DNA from: an uncultured Desulfobacterales bacterium
GTDB lineage: Bacteria; Desulfobacterota; Desulfobacteria; Desulfobacterales; JAFDCJ01
Direction: 5' to 3'
DNA length: 10,980 bases
Assembly (NCBI GenBank): GCA_945787595.1
Contig: CALZJV010000228.1
Coordinates: 1 to 10,980 of the forward strand
Below, piece by piece: positions 6,624-10,980 of the stretch. Positions within the stretch are counted from its first letter, which is position 1. Every line of letters begins with the position of its first letter. Both the position numbers and the translations under genes were made by a program. The notes beneath the pieces were generated by a model that did not search any database, had not been told where the DNA came from, and saw nothing but the letters and a program-made list of their open reading frames with translations.

Positions 6624-6810
6624 AGCGAAAATATCCCAATACAATTTTTTTGCCACAAAATGCACAAAAATAATTCATAAGGGCCTAAGTGGACCCGGCC
6701 TTGGATCCCCTCTGGTTCTTTTGGACGGGGCCGATCTGAGTTCAACAGCCTGGTTTGCGAACATTGCCGAATTACCCTGTAGAGGCCTATTTCTGGTTGA
6801 ATCTGACGAT

Positions 6811-6839
6811 TTGACAGCATCGCCGGCTTCTGCTATTTG
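6811..6839 (+). promoter_or_regulatory. Possible promoter of the methyltransferase-transporter operon
   Basis: A perfect TTGACA (6811-6816) is followed after 17 nt by TATTTG (6834-6839), a weak -10. The pair lies 36 nt before the methyltransferase start codon and just outside the duplicated fragment, so the operon would be transcribed from inside the bracketed segment. The -10 match is poor. Confidence 0.35.
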
Positions 6840-6875
6840 AATTTTACGTGTCTATAGCCGAAATTGGAGATTGGC

Positions 6876-7529
6876 ATGAAATTGGAATCTATTCCCACCC
6901 GCGGCCGAACCCTCGACCATGCCGCTTTTATCTATGATTTTTGCGAGCCTCTATTGATGCTCGGTAAACAGGCAGAGTATGACCGGCAAATCATATCCCT
7001 GCTTGAACTTGAAAAAAGCAACCGGATCCTGGACCTGGGCTGTGGCACCGGGGTGCTGACGCGTAGAATTGCCGACCAGTTGGACACCCCATCCGGTGGT
7101 GTCTCAGTGGGAATTGACGCGGCGGCCAAGATGATCCGGGTGGCCCGCAAAAAACGGGCGAACCCGACCTGCCGCTTTGAAGTGGCGGCCGCCGAGAATT
7201 TGCCCTTTGAAAACGCTTCATTTGATGCCGTGGTCTCAAGCCTTTTCTTCCACCATGTCCCGCTTGATCTCAAAGAGAAAGCCTTTGCCGAAGCCTGGCG
7301 TGTGCTCCGGGCGCCAGGCAAGCTTATTGTGGCCGATATGCACACGCCCAGCACCCGGATGGGCGCTTTAGTATCCCACGTCTCCCGTTGGTTTTTCTTA
7401 CAGCCCCAAATCGGGGAAAACATCCGGGGCGTTTTGCCGGCTTTGATGGAGAAAGCGGGTTTTGAACCGCCAAAGCACGAGGGCACGTACTTCGGTTACA
7501 TTGCTATATTTTCAACTCGAAAACCTTAG
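6876..7529 (+). CDS. Class I SAM-dependent methyltransferase (UbiE/Methyltransf_11-like)
   Basis: Transfers a methyl group from S-adenosylmethionine to an unknown small molecule in the cytoplasm. The 217-residue protein shows motif I ILDLGCGTGVLTR (51-63), the acidic ribose-binding residue in VGID (Asp81), motif II/III-like AENLPFENASFDAVVSS (106-122) followed by HHV, and LRAPGKLIVAD (144-154). The fold is close to UbiE/COQ5-type quinone and lipid methyltransferases. The ATG at 6876 is chosen because GGAGA (6866-6870) lies 5 nt upstream; an in-frame TTG at 6864 is less likely. It is the first gene of a four-gene operon, ending 4 nt before the prenyl-synthetase-like gene. The context suggests an isoprenoid or lipid substrate, which is inference. 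Confidence 0.88.
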   Translation: MKLESIPTRGRTLDHAAFIYDFCEPLLMLGKQAEYDRQIISLLELEKSNRILDLGCGTGVLTRRIADQLDTPSGGVSVGIDAAAKMIRVARKKRANPTCRFEVAAAENLPFENASFDAVVSSLFFHHVPLDLKEKAFAEAWRVLRAPGKLIVADMHTPSTRMGALVSHVSRWFFLQPQIGENIRGVLPALMEKAGFEPPKHEGTYFGYIAIFSTRKP

Positions 7530-7533
7530 ACTC

Positions 7534-8571
7534 ATGAACATCATCACCCAGATTCAAACCCTTCAGCGGCTCGCAAAAAGATCTCGTCCACCGGAACCGT
7601 GGGCGATGCTGGAGGATGAGTTGGCGGAGGCCCTGGCCCTCTATTGGTCCACCGCTACCAAAATTTTGCAAGGAAGTGGGGTCCGTCTGCTGGATCCTGC
7701 GGATGGTTTTTTTTTGCTGGAGAATAATTTCTTTTCCGCACTTTTTCTTTATTCCTACCACCGGGGTGGCATTGCCCGCTCGCGCCGGATCCTTTATGCG
7801 GCCATCAACCAGTGTTTGCGAGGTATGGTAACCGGATGCGACAATATTTTAGATGACGAATATAAAAAAACCCTGGAGACCGATCTACCGGAAGAAGGGA
7901 TCCGTTTTCGCTCGATCGTCGACATTATGGTTTCCGACCGGGTACTTTTTGAGATCCTTTTTGAAGGCTTGCAAGATGCAAAGTTAAACGGACAGCAGAT
8001 TCTGGCGGCCAGTGCCGCTTCGCTGCGCACGCTGGTGCAAAGTGGCGCCCAGGAGGCCTCCGAAGAAGGCGGCATTCAGCGCGTACTCGAACCGCAGCAA
8101 ATTCTGCAGTCGGTTCATCATTATAAAACCGGCTTGCTGTTTCAGTGCCCCTGGGCCATCCCTTTGATCATAGAAAATTTTCGGCCCGCAACCGTTGATT
8201 TTTTACGGGAAGCGCTTTACAACATCGGCATGGGGTGTCAAATCATGGATGACATGGTTGATCTGGCATCGGATTTTCACAAAAAACGACACAACCACGT
8301 GCTGGCCCTGATTTATCACGATTCGGATCCCGGTGAATGGGCCCGATTGGAGTCGCGCCTGGCAAAACCAAAACCCCGTCGCCAAGACCAAACAGATCTG
8401 TTGCGGCAGTTTCCCCGGGCCCAAACCGCTGCGCAGAAAACCGCTCGTCGCTTTTTGAACAAGGGGCTGCGGGGTCTGTTGGAAGAGCGCCATCACTTTA
8501 TGGTGGACTCTGCGATGTTATTTCTGGCCGAACGAATCGGCGCTGACCGGATGATGGCTGACAAGCAGTGA
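7534..8571 (+). CDS. Polyprenyl synthetase-like protein (class I isoprenoid synthase fold), atypical
   Basis: Members condense allylic prenyl diphosphates with isopentenyl diphosphate, using two Asp-rich Mg sites. In this 345-residue protein the first site reads GCDNILDDEYKK (Asp103, Asp107, Asp108) rather than the usual DDxxD form, and the second reads QIMDDMVDLASD (Asp239, Asp240, Asp243), which is canonical. HYKTGLLF (196-203) matches the conserved Lys-Thr region between them. It is mostly helical, with no signal peptide. The ATG at 7534, 4 nt after the methyltransferase stop, is preferred over an in-frame TTG at 7462 that would overlap that gene by 68 nt. The ribosome binding site is weak, so translation is probably coupled. 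The stop overlaps the next start (TGATG). Product chain length is unknown, and a cyclase or non-catalytic role is possible given the altered first motif. Confidence 0.8.
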   Translation: MNIITQIQTLQRLAKRSRPPEPWAMLEDELAEALALYWSTATKILQGSGVRLLDPADGFFLLENNFFSALFLYSYHRGGIARSRRILYAAINQCLRGMVTGCDNILDDEYKKTLETDLPEEGIRFRSIVDIMVSDRVLFEILFEGLQDAKLNGQQILAASAASLRTLVQSGAQEASEEGGIQRVLEPQQILQSVHHYKTGLLFQCPWAIPLIIENFRPATVDFLREALYNIGMGCQIMDDMVDLASDFHKKRHNHVLALIYHDSDPGEWARLESRLAKPKPRRQDQTDLLRQFPRAQTAAQKTARRFLNKGLRGLLEERHHFMVDSAMLFLAERIGADRMMADKQ

Positions 8572-9746
8572 TGTCATTTAAACATCGGATATTTTGGATT
8601 CGAACTGGTTTTTGCTTCCTTTGGCGGTCGGGGCGGTCCACGGCCGCCCTTTCGTTGATGGTCATGGTGGCCGTCACCGCCCTAATTTTTTTATCGTCCT
8701 TGGCGGTCGGTGTCACGGATGCGATGATTCGCAACTCGGTCGGTCTTTATGCAGGACACATTTCCGGCTTTAACCTCCCAGTTGCACTAAAACCTGAGCG
8801 CCTGCACGTGTCAGGGGTCGCTGGCGTTCTTAAGCGGGTTGCAATTCCCGGAATACTTAAAAACGCAGATCGCATGGCAACCATTGACATGATCGGAGTT
8901 GACCCGGCGGCGGAATTTAAAACCACCGCAATCGGTAAGAAAACGGTTTCCGGCCGCTATCTTACTAATGATACGGCTTCCGTATTTTTAAGCCAAGCGC
9001 TGGCCGTCAAACTAGACGTTCACCCTGGCAGCACGCTGCGCTTTGATGGTGTGGGAATCGATCAAAGCACGATCGAGCTAAAGGTTGCCGGGGTTTACAA
9101 AACCGGAATCGACCATCTGGATCGCGGAATTGCCTTCTGCCCCCGGCAGGTGCTCCCACAAAAAATGCGGCCCTGGTCGGCGGCCATTTTTCTCGAAGAC
9201 GGTGTCGCGCCGCAAGTAATCATCACGCGTTATCACCGTATGCTGAAAACGACCGCGGCGTTTAAGTCCTGGCAGGAAATGATGCCCGACTTGCAGCAGT
9301 TGATTGAGTTGAATTACGTATCCATGGGAATCGTCATGGTCCTGGTGTTCGGGGTGGTTTCGCTGGGCATCGCCTGTGCCTTTGTCATTTTCATTCTAAA
9401 AAACCTGAGAGAGTATGGCATCATGAAGGCCATGGGCGTCACCATCCCTGAAATGACGTTTCTCATCCTGATCGAAGTGATATTATTGAATTTAGCGGCT
9501 TGCGGTATTGGAGTAGGCGGCGGCATTTTAGCGGCAGTACTTTTTAGCCGGACCGGGATCGATCTGACCGCGTTTACATCGTATAATCGTTATTTCGCCG
9601 TATCCGGGGTCGTTTTCCCCCGGTTGAATTTTTATTCCTTGTTTTATCCGCCGGCACTGGCCCTGTTGGGCAGTCTGGCGGCCGCCATCTGGCCAGCGGC
9701 CATCGTGGCCCGCAAAAAAGCCGCGGATATCTTAGGAATCGTTTGA
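8571..9746 (+). CDS. ABC transporter permease, FtsX/LolC/MacB-type
   Basis: The inner-membrane half of an ABC transporter of the type VII (mechanotransmission) class, which extrudes lipoproteins, lipids or hydrophobic compounds rather than carrying them through a channel. The 391-residue protein has the expected plan: TM1 about 26-47, a periplasmic domain about 50-245, then TM2 about 251-275, TM3 about 296-325 and TM4 about 359-379. The cytoplasmic coupling motif LREYGIMKAMGVT (279-291) between TM2 and TM3 is characteristic of FtsX-domain permeases. Length equals that of LolC/LolE. The start ATG overlaps the upstream TGA by one base, so translation is coupled; an in-frame GTG at 8568 is less likely. 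Only one permease is present, so the working form would be a homodimer unless a second is encoded elsewhere. Confidence 0.88.
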   Translation: MSFKHRIFWIRTGFCFLWRSGRSTAALSLMVMVAVTALIFLSSLAVGVTDAMIRNSVGLYAGHISGFNLPVALKPERLHVSGVAGVLKRVAIPGILKNADRMATIDMIGVDPAAEFKTTAIGKKTVSGRYLTNDTASVFLSQALAVKLDVHPGSTLRFDGVGIDQSTIELKVAGVYKTGIDHLDRGIAFCPRQVLPQKMRPWSAAIFLEDGVAPQVIITRYHRMLKTTAAFKSWQEMMPDLQQLIELNYVSMGIVMVLVFGVVSLGIACAFVIFILKNLREYGIMKAMGVTIPEMTFLILIEVILLNLAACGIGVGGGILAAVLFSRTGIDLTAFTSYNRYFAVSGVVFPRLNFYSLFYPPALALLGSLAAAIWPAAIVARKKAADILGIV

Positions 9747-9750
9747 GGCG

Positions 9751-10428
9751 ATGATTCGACTTGCAAAAGTTAGTAAAGTCTATCGTTCGGGCCGGGGCTT
9801 AGTCGAGGCCCTGCGCGACGTTTCCATTCACATTCGACAGGGAGCGGCCGTGGCCGTCGTCGGCAAATCGGGCTCCGGTAAAACCACCTTGCTCAATTGT
9901 ATCGGAGGTCTAGAACGACCCGCCCAAGGAACCGTGACCTGTTTCGGCTGCGATATCCACGCCCTTTCCTCAAGGGCCTTGAGCTCATTTCAACGCCAAA
10001 ATGTGGGCTTCGTATTCCAGCACGGCAACCTTTTATCCTACCTGACAGTATCCGAAAACATTGCCTTTCCTTTGGTGTTGAACGGTATCGATGGAAAGCA
10101 GAAAATCCAACGGGTAGCGACCCTACTTGAAAAAATCGGTCTGGCCGAGGCCGGTGCCGCCTTGCCCCGGGAGCTTTCCGGGGGCGAAATTCAGCGGGTC
10201 GCCGCCGCCCGCGCCATGGCCCATTCCCCTAAAATATTACTGGCCGATGAACCCACCGCGAGTCTGGATACCGCCACCGGTAAAAATTTAGTACAACTGA
10301 TCTTCGATATGGGCCAAGAGCAGGGATGCACCCTGGTCATTGCCACCCATGACCCGGAAATTTTTCAACTCACCGATAAAACCGTCCACCTCAAGGACGG
10401 ACGGGTTGTCAAATTCGAGGGTCTTTAA
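9751..10428 (+). CDS. ABC transporter ATP-binding protein, LolD/MacB-type
   Basis: The ATPase that powers the permease encoded directly upstream. In 225 residues it shows Walker A GKSGSGKTT (38-46), Q-loop Gln90 in VFQHGNLLSYLTV, signature LSGGEIQRVAAARAM (142-156), Walker B ILLADEP with catalytic Glu167, the D-loop SLD and switch His200. All catalytic residues are intact. Length and the NLLSYLTVSENIAFPL phrase match the LolD/MacB/FtsE group. The ATG at 9751 lies 4 nt after the permease stop (9744-9746), indicating co-translation. It is the last gene of the operon; its stop lies 30 nt from that of the convergent oxidoreductase gene, and no clear terminator is seen between them. The transported substrate cannot be read from the ATPase. 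Confidence 0.93.
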   Translation: MIRLAKVSKVYRSGRGLVEALRDVSIHIRQGAAVAVVGKSGSGKTTLLNCIGGLERPAQGTVTCFGCDIHALSSRALSSFQRQNVGFVFQHGNLLSYLTVSENIAFPLVLNGIDGKQKIQRVATLLEKIGLAEAGAALPRELSGGEIQRVAAARAMAHSPKILLADEPTASLDTATGKNLVQLIFDMGQEQGCTLVIATHDPEIFQLTDKTVHLKDGRVVKFEGL

Positions 10429-10458
10429 TCCTTCCGTCTATCTTTAAGATGTCGTATT

Positions 10459-10980
10459 TTAAGTAACGCACCAGCTTTTAACCTGTTTAGCTAGCCCAAG
10501 GGCCGTGTCCAGGATCTTGCCTTTGAACCTGATCTTGAGCGCCGCTGCCAGCATCTCGGGGCTTATAATTTTGTTAAATTCGGCCAATATGCCCAAAGAG
10601 GCCAGGGCCCAGTCCGGTTTTTTAATTTTACGGGATTTGAAATCCATCGGATGGATGCGGGCGCTGCAGGCCGGCAGCTCAACCCCGTCGGCTTGCAGGA
10701 CTAGGGCATCGCTGTCAAGGTTTTGAAACATGTCTTTGCGGCGATCAACCCCTTCCTGGGCCAGCGCCAGAATGACACCCGGTCGTTGAATACCGGTGTA
10801 GTCAATTTCTTGGGGTGACAGAATCAGCTCGCTGATGGAGGGACCCCGCAGCACGGTAATGTTGTACTCATTTTTCTGGGTGGTGTTCAGACCGGCGGTG
10901 AGCCCCGCCAGACATAAAATTTCGCCGGCGGTAATAATGCGCTGCCCGGCGCTGCCAAGTAGGACCGCTTCCCGGCGCCC
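10459..10980 (-). CDS. 2-oxoacid:ferredoxin oxidoreductase gamma subunit (5' end outside window)
   Basis: The gamma domain of pyruvate/2-oxoglutarate/indolepyruvate-type oxidoreductases, which oxidatively decarboxylate 2-oxoacids to acyl-CoA and reduce ferredoxin. The frame is open to the right window edge. Position 10854 is an internal GTG, not the start, because the upstream codons continue the domain: REAVLLGSAGQRIITAGEIL, then LNTTQKNEYNITVLRGPS. The glycine-rich GSAGQ segment stands where the family normally has GxGGQG near the N-terminus, so only a few residues should be missing. The 173 visible residues fit a stand-alone gamma subunit (about 180). Alpha and beta subunits are not visible and would be expected to the right. 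Its 3' half is duplicated at 6311-6623. Which 2-oxoacid is used cannot be told. Confidence 0.85.
   Translation of the reverse strand, partial: GRREAVLLGSAGQRIITAGEILCLAGLTAGLNTTQKNEYNITVLRGPSISELILSPQEIDYTGIQRPGVILALAQEGVDRRKDMFQNLDSDALVLQADGVELPACSARIHPMDFKSRKIKKPDWALASLGILAEFNKIISPEMLAAALKIRFKGKILDTALGLAKQVKSWCVT
10480..10792. repeat. Right copy of the 313-bp direct repeat, inside the intact oxidoreductase gene
   Basis: This is the partner of 6311-6623, in the same orientation and gap-free. The copy lies inside the intact gamma-subunit gene, so the segment between the copies (6624-10479) contains the whole four-gene operon plus the last few codons of this gene's 3' end. Confidence 0.85.

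Noticed and set aside
6932..7486. 184-codon minus-strand frame opposite the methyltransferase
   Set aside because: Antisense shadow of a gene with clear SAM-binding motifs and a supported start.
10429..10458. Possible bidirectional terminator between the ATPase and oxidoreductase genes
   Set aside because: Only a tiny ATCTT-T-AAGAT palindrome is present; the stem is too weak to call a terminator.

Overview
The window reads as a chromosomal accessory region of a Gram-negative bacterium of moderate GC content, most likely a Desulfobacterota (sulfate-reducer-like) genome. That is an inference from gene style: a 2-oxoacid:ferredoxin oxidoreductase gamma subunit, a LolCD/MacB-type ABC pair, an orphan hybrid sensor kinase and the relic of a REP-associated (Y1) transposase whose N-terminus resembles those I associate with that phylum. 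No rRNA, tRNA or CRISPR was seen.

Layout. Positions 3-746 (+): an ADP-ribosylglycohydrolase missing only its first few codons. It converges on a small uncharacterised gene (977-1246, -) that has a strong ribosome binding site and a downstream intrinsic terminator. Positions 1247-2079 are AT-rich and hold no convincing gene, but they contain a 20-bp tandem repeat and a clear + strand terminator with no evident gene in front of it. Positions 2080-2568 (+) encode a DinB-fold protein. Positions 2569-3357 are mostly non-coding, with one plausible small membrane protein or gene remnant (2938-3144). Positions 3358-5727 (-) encode a 789-residue membrane-bound hybrid histidine kinase. Its upstream region (5728-6182) carries a cluster of TGCCATGT repeats and leads into a frameshifted transposase relic (6183 to about 6290).

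The most interesting part is 6311-10792. A co-directional, tightly coupled four-gene operon (SAM methyltransferase, polyprenyl-synthetase-like protein, FtsX/LolC-type permease, LolD-type ATPase; 6876-10428, +) is bracketed by two direct copies of about 313 bp. These copies are the 3' half of the oxidoreductase gamma-subunit gene: a truncated, diverged copy on the left (6317-6623, -) and the apparently intact gene on the right (10459-10980, -, running off the window). The two copies align without gaps at a constant offset of 4169 bp. This is the layout expected of a cassette inserted beside a gene whose 3' end was duplicated, and recombination between the copies could remove it.

How the genes might work together (inference): the prenyl-synthetase-like enzyme would make or bind an isoprenoid chain, the methyltransferase would modify it or a product derived from it, and the single-permease ABC transporter would extract or export a lipid-like product from the inner membrane. 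No accessory periplasmic protein, cyclase or outer-membrane partner is visible in the window. The other genes (ADP-ribosylglycohydrolase, DinB-fold protein, sensor kinase) show no obvious functional link to this cassette.
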